Assembly: GCA_031268535.1 (NCBI GenBank)
Contig: JAIRXB010000005.1
Span: 1-53,693 of the forward strand
DNA: 53,693 nucleotides
Reading direction: 5' to 3'
From: Puniceicoccales bacterium
GTDB lineage: Bacteria > Verrucomicrobiota > Verrucomicrobiia > Opitutales > JAIRLM01
The position numbers and the translations under genes were made by a program. Within the stretch, counting starts at the first letter, position 1; each line of letters starts with the position of its first letter. Below, in pieces: positions 42,698 to 51,054 of the stretch. The notes under the pieces were generated by a model, which did no database searches, was not told where the DNA came from, and saw nothing but the letters and a program-made list of their open reading frames with translations.

Positions 42698-43709
42698 AGA
42701 TTCAACGGCCGTTGGAATTTTCACCATCGGCGGCATCCTGGCTTTCATCGCTGCCACATTTCTCTTCACCAAAGATCCAATTTTCGGCGGCCGCAGCCAC
42801 AGCTTCGTCCTCTATTTCAACGAATCCGTTAATGGCCTAGAGGTTGGAGCCCCGGTGAAATTGCGCGGCGTGCGCATAGGGCAAGTGAAGCGCATAATGG
42901 CCCAGTTCAACCAAGATCGCGAGCGCGTACTGGTGCCTGTTACCATCTCCATCGAAGATGCCTATTTCCGCGCCGGCCGCAGGGAGCGCCTCCGCCTAAC
43001 GGTCGGCGACCGCAATAAACTTTTTGGCGACAGCTCCGACGAATCGGCCCATGGCAAATCGGCCTTTTGCCGCTCGCCACTCATCGTCGGCATGGTGGGG
43101 TCGCTACAAATGGAAAGCTTTGTAACGGGAAAACTTTTCGTCGGCCTGGAGTATGCGCCGACGCCGGCCGGCAAATACCTTCGGCCCGACTGCGACGGAA
43201 TTCCGGAAATTCCTACTAGGCCAAGCAATTTGGAGAGCTTCAGCGACCATCTGTCCTCCATCGCCGATGGCCTAAGCCGCATAAATTACGCCGCCATCGG
43301 CATGTCCGTCGAGCGCATCACTGGATCCATCTCGTCGGTCGACATGGGGAGTCTCTCGGCCGCTACCGCCAAGCTCGCAGCGGCGGTCGCCTCTGCGGCC
43401 GACAGCGGAGACGCCAAAGCGGTAATTAGCTCGATGGTAACATTTTGCAAAAATTTAGCGGCCCTTTCGACAGCCGTTCTTGAGCAGCTACGTCCAGCGC
43501 TGCCGGAATTGGCGCAAGCCATCGCAAGCGTCTCTTCCGGCGCCTGCAATTTTTCCGCCATGCTGGATCCAAATTCAAATTTTTCGTTCGCTGCTGCGCG
43601 CCTTTTGCGCAGCATGGATTGGGCCGCAAGGACGATTGCGCTATTTTTCGAATTTCTCGAGCAACAGCCGAATGCCATCCTGACGGGCAAAGCAAAGGAA
43701 GGGCGATAA
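42687..43709 (+). CDS. mlaD: MlaD/MCE-domain substrate-binding protein
   Basis: This is the periplasmic, membrane-anchored lipid-binding component of the Mla system. One N-terminal membrane helix (AVGIFTIGGILAFIAATFLF) is followed by the MCE domain (SFVLYFNESVNGLEVGAPVK, LRGVRIGQVKRI, ESFVTGKLFVGLEYAP). The C-terminal 150 residues are helical and suited to the hexameric tunnel these proteins form. The ATG at 42687 follows GAGGGATTT at good spacing and is preferred over the TTG at 42681. 340 aa. mlaE-mlaF-mlaD form one operon with overlapping genes; mlaB and mlaC are not present here. Confidence 0.92.
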   Translation: MKLRDSTAVGIFTIGGILAFIAATFLFTKDPIFGGRSHSFVLYFNESVNGLEVGAPVKLRGVRIGQVKRIMAQFNQDRERVLVPVTISIEDAYFRAGRRERLRLTVGDRNKLFGDSSDESAHGKSAFCRSPLIVGMVGSLQMESFVTGKLFVGLEYAPTPAGKYLRPDCDGIPEIPTRPSNLESFSDHLSSIADGLSRINYAAIGMSVERITGSISSVDMGSLSAATAKLAAAVASAADSGDAKAVISSMVTFCKNLAALSTAVLEQLRPALPELAQAIASVSSGACNFSAMLDPNSNFSFAAARLLRSMDWAARTIALFFEFLEQQPNAILTGKAKEGR

Positions 43710-43749
43710 AGTTCCGTTGCGTTTTGCGGCAAACTAATCCTATTGCTTT

Positions 43750-44880
43750 GTGGCAGTGGTGAACGGCGGCGCTTCGCTCGGTAACGGTCTATTTGGGTGC
43801 GTGCTCGCCGCGCTTAGCGACGGCCTGGCGGTCGTCGACTGCGAAGGGTTGATCCATTACCTGAATCAGCGAGCCAGAGAACTAATTGGCATTGCGGACG
43901 ACGAAAAATTGCCGCTCCCGCTGCGGCGCCATGGTCCGGAATTTTTCATACACCTGCGCGAGTGTCTCCTTGGATCGACGGCTGAAATTCTCGAAATATC
44001 TGTCAGCTATCCGGAGCAAAGATTATTGCGCGTGAACTGCTTACCAATATCGTCGGCCGCAGGTCAGCTCCACGCCCTGGTGATCTCTGATCGCACCGGC
44101 GAAGAGGAGTGCGACAGCAAGAAGCGCGACGACGACGCATGTGCCGCCGTGGAACTCATCGCTGGAACGATGGCCCACGAGCTAGGCAACTGCCTCAATG
44201 TGATGCAAATTCACCTGCAATTGCTAGGGCGGCAGCTGAAGCCTACGGCAAAGGCCATGGAGACGGTGAACATTTGCCGGAGCGAAGCGGAAAGAATGCA
44301 TCGCCTGATCAGCAATTTTCTCGGAGTCATCAGGCCAGCCAAAACAGTGCTGCGCTCCATAAATTTAAATGATGTTCTGCGTGATTGCATAGCCGTCCAA
44401 AGGATTGAAATGGCGCAGCGCTCCATCACCGTTTCGACTAAATTTTGCCAAGAACCGCCACCGCTCATAGCGGGTGACGGCGAGCAGCTGCGACAAGTTT
44501 TCTTCAATTTGCTGCGCAACGCCATGGAGGCCATAGAGGGGGCCGGCACAATCGCCATTGAAATTGTCGACGAGGGTGCCTTCGTTCGCGTTGACATGCG
44601 CGACAGCGGCGTCGGCATAGACCCATCGGCAATGGCAAATTTCTTTCGGCCGCAGTGGAGTGGCAAACGGGACGGCAACGGCCTTGGCCTTCTGCTGGCG
44701 CGAAGAATTCTGCGGGCCCACGGAGCCACCATCTCCCTTCGTGGGCTGAGCCCAAACGGCACATGCGCAACGGTACGCTTTCCATTGAAAAATCCAAAGT
44801 TCCCCATGCTGGAAGGCTTAGACGGCCGCGCGAAGGCCATTCCAATGGGCTTGAATTGCGAAGCTGCATCCGGCAGCTAG
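43750..44880 (+). CDS. NtrB-like orphan sensor histidine kinase (376 aa)
   Basis: A PAS-like sensor region occupies residues about 15-115 (LAALSDGLAVVDCEGLIHYL). The phosphoacceptor is His143 in GTMAHELGNCLNVMQIHLQL. The ATP-binding domain has the N box DGEQLRQVFFNLLRNAMEAI, the G1 box VDMRDSGVGIDPS and the G2 box GKRDGNGLGLLLARRILRAH. No membrane segment is evident, so it is probably cytosolic. The start is a GTG at 43750. It lies 40 bases after mlaD on the same strand, but no response regulator is nearby; the target is unknown. Confidence 0.88.
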   Translation: MAVVNGGASLGNGLFGCVLAALSDGLAVVDCEGLIHYLNQRARELIGIADDEKLPLPLRRHGPEFFIHLRECLLGSTAEILEISVSYPEQRLLRVNCLPISSAAGQLHALVISDRTGEEECDSKKRDDDACAAVELIAGTMAHELGNCLNVMQIHLQLLGRQLKPTAKAMETVNICRSEAERMHRLISNFLGVIRPAKTVLRSINLNDVLRDCIAVQRIEMAQRSITVSTKFCQEPPPLIAGDGEQLRQVFFNLLRNAMEAIEGAGTIAIEIVDEGAFVRVDMRDSGVGIDPSAMANFFRPQWSGKRDGNGLGLLLARRILRAHGATISLRGLSPNGTCATVRFPLKNPKFPMLEGLDGRAKAIPMGLNCEAASGS

Positions 44881-44892
44881 GATCTTCGGCGG

Positions 44893-44976
44893 TGCCCGGA
44901 GAGGGGGTCGAACCCTCACTCCCGCAAAGGAATCGGATTTTGAGTCCGACGCGTCTGCCGATTCCGCCATCCGGGC
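44893..44976 (-). tRNA. tRNA-Leu(CAA)
   Basis: The acceptor GCCCGGA pairs with TCCGGGC and the discriminator is A followed by CCG, so CCA is not encoded. The D-arm is TGGCGGAATCGGCAGAC, the anticodon loop CTCAAAA gives CAA (leucine UUG), and there is a long variable arm. The T-arm is GAGGG-TTCGACC-CCCTC. It sits between the histidine kinase and rpsR. Confidence 0.93.
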
Positions 44977-45080
44977 TCCGGCGGATTAGCTAGAAAGAAA
45001 TAGCCCACGGTCAAGGTGTTTTGCGCGCAAAAGCAGCATTTTCTCCTTGTCGAGGCCACCAAAATTCATCCACTGAGTCT

Positions 45081-45296
45081 ATGGACGAGTCGTCAAATTC
45101 CCAGCGGCAGCTTACTGCACAGAAAGACGCCAAAGATGTCGCCAAACTGAGCTGGCTTGACGTCGAAGAGCTGTCGCGCTACGTATCCGAAACCGGGAAG
45201 ATCCAGTCGCGCCAGTATACGCACCTCACGGCGAAAAATCAACGGCACGTGTCGAAGCTCATAAAACGTGCGCGCAACATGCTGCTAATGAAGTGA
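45081..45296 (+). CDS. rpsR: Ribosomal protein bS18
   Basis: This small-subunit protein lies next to bS6 on the platform. It is recognised by LSRYVSETGKIQSRQYTHLT and AKNQRHVSKLIKRARNMLLM. The ATG at 45081 gives 71 aa, a normal length; the frame is open to 45021. The N-terminal 35 residues are more acidic and longer-linked than usual. The downstream gmhA starts 4 bases later. rpsF, ssb and rplI, common neighbours, are not seen in the window. Confidence 0.93.
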   Translation: MDESSNSQRQLTAQKDAKDVAKLSWLDVEELSRYVSETGKIQSRQYTHLTAKNQRHVSKLIKRARNMLLMK

Positions 45297-45300
45297 GTCG

Positions 45301-45918
45301 GTGATAACCGCCAGCGAAATTCTAGAATCACTTCTCCGCGAAAAGCCGAAACTTTCCGCTTGCGGCGGCGCTATCGACGCCGCCGCAAGGCTTTTGGTTA
45401 ACTGCTTTCGATCGGGAGGGAAGTTGCTCATTTGCGGAAATGGTGGAAGCGCCGCCGATGGGGACCACATATCAGCCGAGCTGCTAAAGAGTTTTCGACG
45501 CAAAAGGCCGCTTGAAATTTCCGCCAAAGCTCCGCCGTGGGCGGCAGAAAAATTACAGGGAGCGCTTCCGGCCGTGCCGCTTGCAAATTTCAGCGCATTC
45601 ATGACGGCATTTTCGAATGACTGCGACCCTGAATATGCCTTCGCTCAGCTGGTTTTCGCCCTAGGCAAGGAACATGACGTGCTTTTATCCATTTCAACGT
45701 CCGGAAATTCTCCGAATGTTCTACGCGCCTGCGAAACGGCCAAGGCGATGAAGCTGAAGGTTGTTGGCCTTGGCGGATCGGATGGCGGGAAAATGCTAAA
45801 TCTTTGCGATCCATGCATATGCGCGCCGGAAAACGAAACGCACCTCATACAGGAATTGCACCTGCCGATTTACCATGGCCTATGCGCCATGGTGGAAGCT
45901 GACATTTTCTCGGCCTGA
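45301..45918 (+). CDS. gmhA: Sedoheptulose-7-phosphate isomerase (SIS domain)
   Basis: The enzyme begins ADP-heptose synthesis for the lipopolysaccharide core by converting sedoheptulose 7-phosphate to D-glycero-manno-heptose 7-phosphate. It has KLLICGNGGSAADGDHISAE, then LLSISTSGNSPNVLRACETA, KVVGLGGSDGGKM and the C-terminal catalytic ETHLIQELHLPIYHGLC. The start is a GTG at 45301. An insertion between GSAADGDHISAELLKSF and the second phosphate loop makes it resemble the longer SIS isomerases (205 aa). It serves the same pathway as the heptosyltransferase at 15469-16425. DiaA-like roles are less likely. Confidence 0.85.
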   Translation: MITASEILESLLREKPKLSACGGAIDAAARLLVNCFRSGGKLLICGNGGSAADGDHISAELLKSFRRKRPLEISAKAPPWAAEKLQGALPAVPLANFSAFMTAFSNDCDPEYAFAQLVFALGKEHDVLLSISTSGNSPNVLRACETAKAMKLKVVGLGGSDGGKMLNLCDPCICAPENETHLIQELHLPIYHGLCAMVEADIFSA

Positions 45919-45941
45919 TGCGCAATCACATAGGGGAAAAG

Positions 45942-46730
45942 TCACCGGCCAAGCGCCCTGACGCGCGCCACCTCGTAGAGGCAAATGGCTGCTGCCGTAG
46001 CAACATTTAGGGAGTCGGACATGCGTCCAAACATTGGCACGCGCAGCAGCACGTCCGCATTGCGCAGCCAAAAATCACTCAACCCGCCATGCTCGTTGCC
46101 GACTGCAATTGCGACCGGCCCGGCCGGCATGGAGTCCCAATGGCTCTTTTCGGCGGCGGGAGACGTCCCAACAATGGCAACGCCGTTGGCCCTTAAAAAA
46201 TCAAGGGCCTCACCGCCGCCGCAGGAAACAGCCGGCACCGAAAAAATTGCACCCTGCGACGCGCGTATTGCATTGGGGTTCCAGAGATCAGTCAGCGCAT
46301 CGGCAATGATGACTAGACTGCAGCCAACGGCATCGGCCGTGCGCAAAAGAGCACCGACATTGCCGGGCTTTTCCATTGCTTCGCACAGAAGAATCAGCGG
46401 ATTCGGCCGCAGCGATTTCGGCAGCTCTGGCCGTGGAATTTTCGCAAGCGCCATCGCGCCGTCTCCGTTTTCCCGCACGGAAACTTTTTCGAAGACGCCA
46501 TCGTCCAGCAAAAAAACTGGGCACTGCGCAGACAATTCCCCTTCCAATTCGCTCCCCAAAAGTGATTTGTCGACGTATGCCTCCACCAGCGGCAAGCCGC
46601 AGCGGAGAGCGCGCAAACATTCGCGGCGCCCCTCAACGACTACGAGCCCAAGCTCTTCGCGCTTTTCCCTTTTGCGCAGCATCAGCAATCGCAAAATCCT
46701 CCAGTTGCGCCTACTGCCTATGCGCTCCAT
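45942..46730 (-). CDS. SpoU/TrmH-family RNA 2'-O-methyltransferase
   Basis: The protein methylates ribose in rRNA or tRNA using S-adenosylmethionine and a trefoil knot. An N-terminal substrate-binding part (RILRLLMLRKREKREELGLV, VVEGRRECLRAL) is followed by motif 1 LLCEAMEKPGNVGALLRTAD, motif 2 VAIAVGNEHGGLSDFWL and motif 3 VPMFGRMSDSLNVATAAAI. The exact RNA target cannot be told from sequence; it is of the RlmB/TsnR type. The ATG at 46730 gives 262 aa; the frame is open to 46796. It is convergent with gmhA. Confidence 0.88.
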   Translation of the reverse strand: MERIGSRRNWRILRLLMLRKREKREELGLVVVEGRRECLRALRCGLPLVEAYVDKSLLGSELEGELSAQCPVFLLDDGVFEKVSVRENGDGAMALAKIPRPELPKSLRPNPLILLCEAMEKPGNVGALLRTADAVGCSLVIIADALTDLWNPNAIRASQGAIFSVPAVSCGGGEALDFLRANGVAIVGTSPAAEKSHWDSMPAGPVAIAVGNEHGGLSDFWLRNADVLLRVPMFGRMSDSLNVATAAAICLYEVARVRALGR

Positions 46731-46978
46731 TTTCGCTAGGCATAGGTGCCAACCGGCGGAATTGGCGCAACGCAAAACGCAATGCCATTCCGACAATCGC
46801 TCCTCCGTTTCCGCCGAAAAGCGGCGGCAATCGCCGCAGCCACAGGCAAATTAGCCGCAAAAACGTTATCCTAGCCCAAAGCATTATGCCGCTGGCCATC
46901 AAGCAAATAGGCTGAACTTGGAGGGCGCGTTCGGTAAGTTTTTGTTGTTTTTTCGCCGCAACAAAGCTAACCTTTGCC

Positions 46979-48049
46979 ATGGAAGTGAGATCGGGAGCAT
47001 CACAAAGCGGTCACTCCGCTGCACATTTTACGGCACCCATCATCGGTAAAAAAATCATAGAAACAGCCACCGACATTTTGAAAATGGCAGCTGGCGGCAG
47101 CACAGCCGGTGCGAAAGTCGACGGCAACAGCGGAAAGACACTCGGCCAACAGCTGTATGAACAGCTTGATAAAATCTCCAGATTTTCCGCCATCAGACTG
47201 GCAATGGCAAATTGCGAAATGTCGCTTTTTCACAGGCTCACCTCATCTCTCGGCATACTCATTCTCGGTCTGAAGGAGCCCGCCAAAGCTGCCATTGTGG
47301 ATTGCGTCAGCCACGCACAAATCCTAGACGAGTTTCCCGACAAAGACTCTCTTTCCAAAATTACTGCCATTTTGAATCGGCCTGGCAGCGTAAATTTTGA
47401 TGATTTCTTCAAACTTGCCGGAAAAGATTTCGGCACCATTAGTGATGACGAAAAAACCGCCATACGCAAATGGGCCACCGATAATCTCTGCCCATTTTAC
47501 GGCATCCGCGTTGGTCAGAACGATTTCCTCACAAACTGTCTCCACGTTACGGAAGATACAACTACAACCAGCATAGCCGAAATGAAATCCACACTCACCC
47601 TCTCGGCAAATGGAGCGAAGGCAGTCGCCCTGCTACTTGGCCAAACAACAGGAGCACTTGCAGCCATTCGCATGAGCCATGTCGCCGGGAGCGATACTAT
47701 TTTCCAAACGGAAATTACGTGCCTCAAAGGCCTCCACAGCAGCGGCGATATTTCAGTTGCAGCCGGCCATTTCCTTCCGTGCACATTATCAGTTAATTGC
47801 CTAGACAGAGGTCCGCATACCCACTCCGTATCCAGCGATTATACAAAAGCAGCATTTGACTACTTCAAGCCGGCCGAAGAGTATGCCGCCGAATGCGGCG
47901 AAAAAAATATATTTGCGCAGCAAACCGGCTCGGGGCCAAACGAACACGTCCAACACCAAGTCACAAGCAATCTCGGCCTTTCGCAGAAAAACATCTTTAG
48001 CCCAACGGGACGTGAAGGTTTAGACGAGCAGCCATCGCTACGCCGCTAG
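46979..48049 (+). CDS. Unknown protein (356 aa), convergent with the second OTU-like gene
   Basis: I do not recognise this protein. Residues about 20-110 are helical (IIETATDILKMAAGG and LYEQLDKISRFSAIRLAMAN). The middle holds an acidic stretch (DDFFKLAGKDFGTISDDEK) and the last 60 residues are polar. No signal peptide is seen. Ten Cys/His residues cluster late (LSVNCLDRGPHTHSV), but no known metal site is evident. It ends within the 3' end of the convergent OTU-like gene (12-base overlap). The ATG at 46979 is the first in frame, without a clear ribosome binding site. It resembles the other unknowns in being hydrophilic and free of known domains. Confidence 0.55.
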   Translation: MEVRSGASQSGHSAAHFTAPIIGKKIIETATDILKMAAGGSTAGAKVDGNSGKTLGQQLYEQLDKISRFSAIRLAMANCEMSLFHRLTSSLGILILGLKEPAKAAIVDCVSHAQILDEFPDKDSLSKITAILNRPGSVNFDDFFKLAGKDFGTISDDEKTAIRKWATDNLCPFYGIRVGQNDFLTNCLHVTEDTTTTSIAEMKSTLTLSANGAKAVALLLGQTTGALAAIRMSHVAGSDTIFQTEITCLKGLHSSGDISVAAGHFLPCTLSVNCLDRGPHTHSVSSDYTKAAFDYFKPAEEYAAECGEKNIFAQQTGSGPNEHVQHQVTSNLGLSQKNIFSPTGREGLDEQPSLRR

Positions 48050-50734
48050 CTGCGGCTTTAAAACGACACGAGTCCAATGCACACCGCTGGCATTGTGGAG
48101 CAACACGCCTGGCCATTTGCCGATGAACAAGATAATATCTCTCAAAGCAGTCATTACCGTGTCAGTTAGATCGCCAACAAAGGCTCTGATGAAGTCGTCG
48201 AGATCCCCATCCGCCCCAATAAGACGTTCAACAACATCGCCAATTTCGCCCCACGTACGCAGCGCACCATCCGGCGACGACAGAATGCCGGCAGCCTCCA
48301 GTTCAGCCAGACGGACTAGGAGCCCATCGGCTGTTGTGCTGCCATTGCTTCTGGCGATCGCCAACGCATTCATAATGGATGCCAAAAATCCATCTGCGTA
48401 CGGAGTACGACCAAATATGCCCGCGCCACCACCAAAGAGAGGCCGTCTGCTAAAATCAGGAACCTCCAGCTGGAAGTCGTCAAAAACGACGCGGATGGTC
48501 TTGCCTTCATTATGCATTATGCCAACCGCACTTCTTCTCCCATCCGAAAGCCTTTCAATTGATAGAACTGGAGCGCCGAGTTGCGGCACGAAATCAATCT
48601 CCAGTTGCCCAGCAGATTCGCCTCTGACCAACGTCACTTTGCGAAGATACGCAATGAGCCTCCCGAATGAAGAGGGCGCTCCATAGCGCGCCGCACCTTC
48701 ATGGGAATAACTTTCAGATACTGACGGCAGCCCACCGGTGGAATCAAACGCGGTGCGGTCGAAATGCGATTGGAACGCGCCAAGGCTTAAGCCGGGAAAC
48801 GGCAATGGCGGAAGGCCAAAACGCCTGACAATTTCGCCGAGCCTACGCGTCCGCACGTCGCATAAATGCGGTTCGTCAGCGGCGCCATCGTAATTTCCAA
48901 TTCTCTCGAAGCAATTGCGAACTTCAATCTTTTTATACGTATCTGGCATTGAAGCAATTGCCGCCTGCGTGGCCGCAACATTCAATAGCCAACCGCAGAC
49001 CTGCGCTACGCGCATATTTCGAACAAAGTCTTCACCGCCATCACGGACAATTGCAAGTGCTTCACAAAGATTCGCGTAAATTTCGAAATAAGCCTCATCG
49101 GAACGGCTTAGGTGCGCTTGAGACGAAGAATAGTCAGCAAGACACTCCTCGACACAAATGGCGGCAAGCAGCCTAATCATAGCTACATTTAGGTGGTGCT
49201 GCACTTCGTGGTCGTCGTGCAGCAGAAATCGCGAATGGCGCAAATGCGGATTCGTCACACACTGCTTTTGAAATCGGATCAACGTAGCACGGTCAGCATA
49301 GGTCGTATCTGGACAATTGTAGGCGGCCAAAACCGCGGCGGCGGCGGCGGGAACTCCATCGGATGCAGAATTAATGTGGTCCATCGCAAGTTCCAAAATC
49401 AATATGCGCGCTTCCAGTTCCAACAGCCTATCAAACATATCGATCAGTAAACCTTCATCTACATAGCGGAGCCCGCCTATCGTCTCCTCTATGTCTCTGG
49501 CCATGTGCACAATTAGATCAAGAACCACAATCCTGCTGCCAACAACAATGTCCGATTCACCGGCAATATCCGTTCCATAGCGGCCTTCCTCCATGCTCCT
49601 CAGCCGCCTGGCCAACGCCTTCATGTTGGCAACGGCTATGGCAACTCTAACTTCCATTTGCCTGTCGGCGTCAAAGCCAAACTGCCACGACTGGGCAGCT
49701 ACAGATCGGAAAAAGCAATCCCCGCCACCGCCACAATCCACCACCTCGTAATTCACACCGGCAATTTGTTGGGGTGGCATTGAAATTTGTTGGCGTGGCG
49801 GTGAAACTTGTTGTTGTGATGGCGAAACTTGCTGGGGAGGCGTTGAAAGTGGCCGCGAAAAACAGCTAGGCATCCCTAAGCTTAGAACGGCACGGCCGTG
49901 ATCGTCACCGCTGACCAACTTGCCTCCACTACACAGATGCAGGGCAATAACCAATTTGTGGAATAAGTATCCTACGCCATAGAGATAGGTTTCGGCATTT
50001 GCCGCCGTAGCCAAATTCGTTTTCACAATCGCACCTATGGCTACTTCTTTAAATCTTTCACTGTATGGACCTACGCCTCTGCGCGCCGCGGAGCCCATCA
50101 ATATGAAGATATCGGCACAGTTTTTTCTGATCTTGAAATTCAACTGCCCATCACCAACAGATTCCGACACCATGATTTCCGTTGGGCGATGCGCAACATA
50201 AGGAAGGCTGAGTCGAGTGGTCGCGGTGCCAAGTGCGGCTTCCTCCATTATGGCCGGAAATTCCTGCGAGCAGAGCAGAACGTAGTTGCGGCAGAGGTCG
50301 TCAACTTCTTCGCAATGGCTCACAAGGAAAAGTGCCGCAATACGGAAGGCTGCAAAAAGTTTTTGTGCATTCCCATCATCATCCTTCCACCTATAGCGCA
50401 CATTATTCTCTAGAAAAAATCTAAAAGCAGCAGATGCCATTGTGCTAAAAACGCATTGCACGCGACCATGTTCCGATTCTGACGAAGCCACTGCCACCAG
50501 CGGATCACAGTTGATTTCGGAACCTATTACCCTATCCTCATATCCGCCTCTCAGCGAGATAGTCGCCGCAACGGGAAAACCGATCAACCTTTTCTCAGTG
50601 AACATGTGCAGCCAATGACTTTCTGTCGGCTTCGAACATTTTTCACCGCACTCGCAGATATGCGCGCACCTCATAATCCCATACGCCAATGGGTAAGCTC
50701 TACTGAAAGACATATCGCCCATAGTTGGGAGCAA
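48038..50734 (-). CDS. Large OTU-like cysteine protease (putative deubiquitinase effector, 898 aa)
   Basis: Residues 1-295 have an unknown helical character. A Pro/Gln-rich hinge (about 297-325, repeats of PPQQ and SPSQQQVSP) leads into an OTU-type catalytic box: YEVVDCGGGGDCFFRSVAAQ (Asp339/Cys340). This matches the family's D-G-x-C-L-F-R-S-V consensus except that Gly-Asn is shifted to Gly-Asp. Near the C-terminus HNASGVHWTRVVL supplies the late His (His886) before an aromatic residue. The roughly 545 residues between are far more than the usual 120-180, so the fold must contain large insertions, or the late His belongs to something else. OTU proteins in bacteria are typically effectors that remove host ubiquitin. 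The start is uncertain among ATGs at 50734, 50722 and 50713. Confidence 0.55.
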   Translation of the reverse strand: MLPTMGDMSFSRAYPLAYGIMRCAHICECGEKCSKPTESHWLHMFTEKRLIGFPVAATISLRGGYEDRVIGSEINCDPLVAVASSESEHGRVQCVFSTMASAAFRFFLENNVRYRWKDDDGNAQKLFAAFRIAALFLVSHCEEVDDLCRNYVLLCSQEFPAIMEEAALGTATTRLSLPYVAHRPTEIMVSESVGDGQLNFKIRKNCADIFILMGSAARRGVGPYSERFKEVAIGAIVKTNLATAANAETYLYGVGYLFHKLVIALHLCSGGKLVSGDDHGRAVLSLGMPSCFSRPLSTPPQQVSPSQQQVSPPRQQISMPPQQIAGVNYEVVDCGGGGDCFFRSVAAQSWQFGFDADRQMEVRVAIAVANMKALARRLRSMEEGRYGTDIAGESDIVVGSRIVVLDLIVHMARDIEETIGGLRYVDEGLLIDMFDRLLELEARILILELAMDHINSASDGVPAAAAAVLAAYNCPDTTYADRATLIRFQKQCVTNPHLRHSRFLLHDDHEVQHHLNVAMIRLLAAICVEECLADYSSSQAHLSRSDEAYFEIYANLCEALAIVRDGGEDFVRNMRVAQVCGWLLNVAATQAAIASMPDTYKKIEVRNCFERIGNYDGAADEPHLCDVRTRRLGEIVRRFGLPPLPFPGLSLGAFQSHFDRTAFDSTGGLPSVSESYSHEGAARYGAPSSFGRLIAYLRKVTLVRGESAGQLEIDFVPQLGAPVLSIERLSDGRRSAVGIMHNEGKTIRVVFDDFQLEVPDFSRRPLFGGGAGIFGRTPYADGFLASIMNALAIARSNGSTTADGLLVRLAELEAAGILSSPDGALRTWGEIGDVVERLIGADGDLDDFIRAFVGDLTDTVMTALRDIILFIGKWPGVLLHNASGVHWTRVVLKPQLAA

Positions 50735-51054
50735 GTGGCCAACAAAAACGCGATGTCAATTGAAATAAAAAAACTACACCTTCACGCCTCGCCGGCGATA
50801 GAGGTGATCGTCAAGCATCAGCCCACATCACCGGCTGCCAAGCTTTGAACTGTGGCCTTCAATCCATCCAGCAACTTTAGCCATTAATGGCTAAAGGGCG
50901 CGCATTGAACAGTTTCGCAAAAACGCACTTTCCAACAAAAACGGCCAGCGCGCTAAATGCCCCCCAATCAGCCAACGGCGAACCTGACATCCAAGGCGCC
51001 AACGCACGCAATGGCAGCGGCAACAATTCCGCCAACCGACTGGACGCCCTAGAG
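50735..51054. other. Intergenic gap of 320 bases between divergently read effector and autotransporter genes
   Basis: This gap lies upstream of the 898-aa gene and downstream of the autotransporter-like gene, both on the minus strand. It contains one 22-base palindrome (50875-50896) and no gene I would support. An open plus-strand frame starting at 50887 runs into the antisense of the autotransporter gene and looks like a shadow. Confidence 0.5.
50875..50896. promoter_or_regulatory. Perfect 22-bp palindrome
   Basis: CTTTAGCCATT followed by its exact reverse complement AATGGCTAAAG, with no gap. It lies 159 bases after the stop of the autotransporter-like gene and 141 bases before the presumed start of the OTU-like gene on the same strand. 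There is no T-run beside it, so it is more like an operator or protein-binding site than a terminator. Confidence 0.4.
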
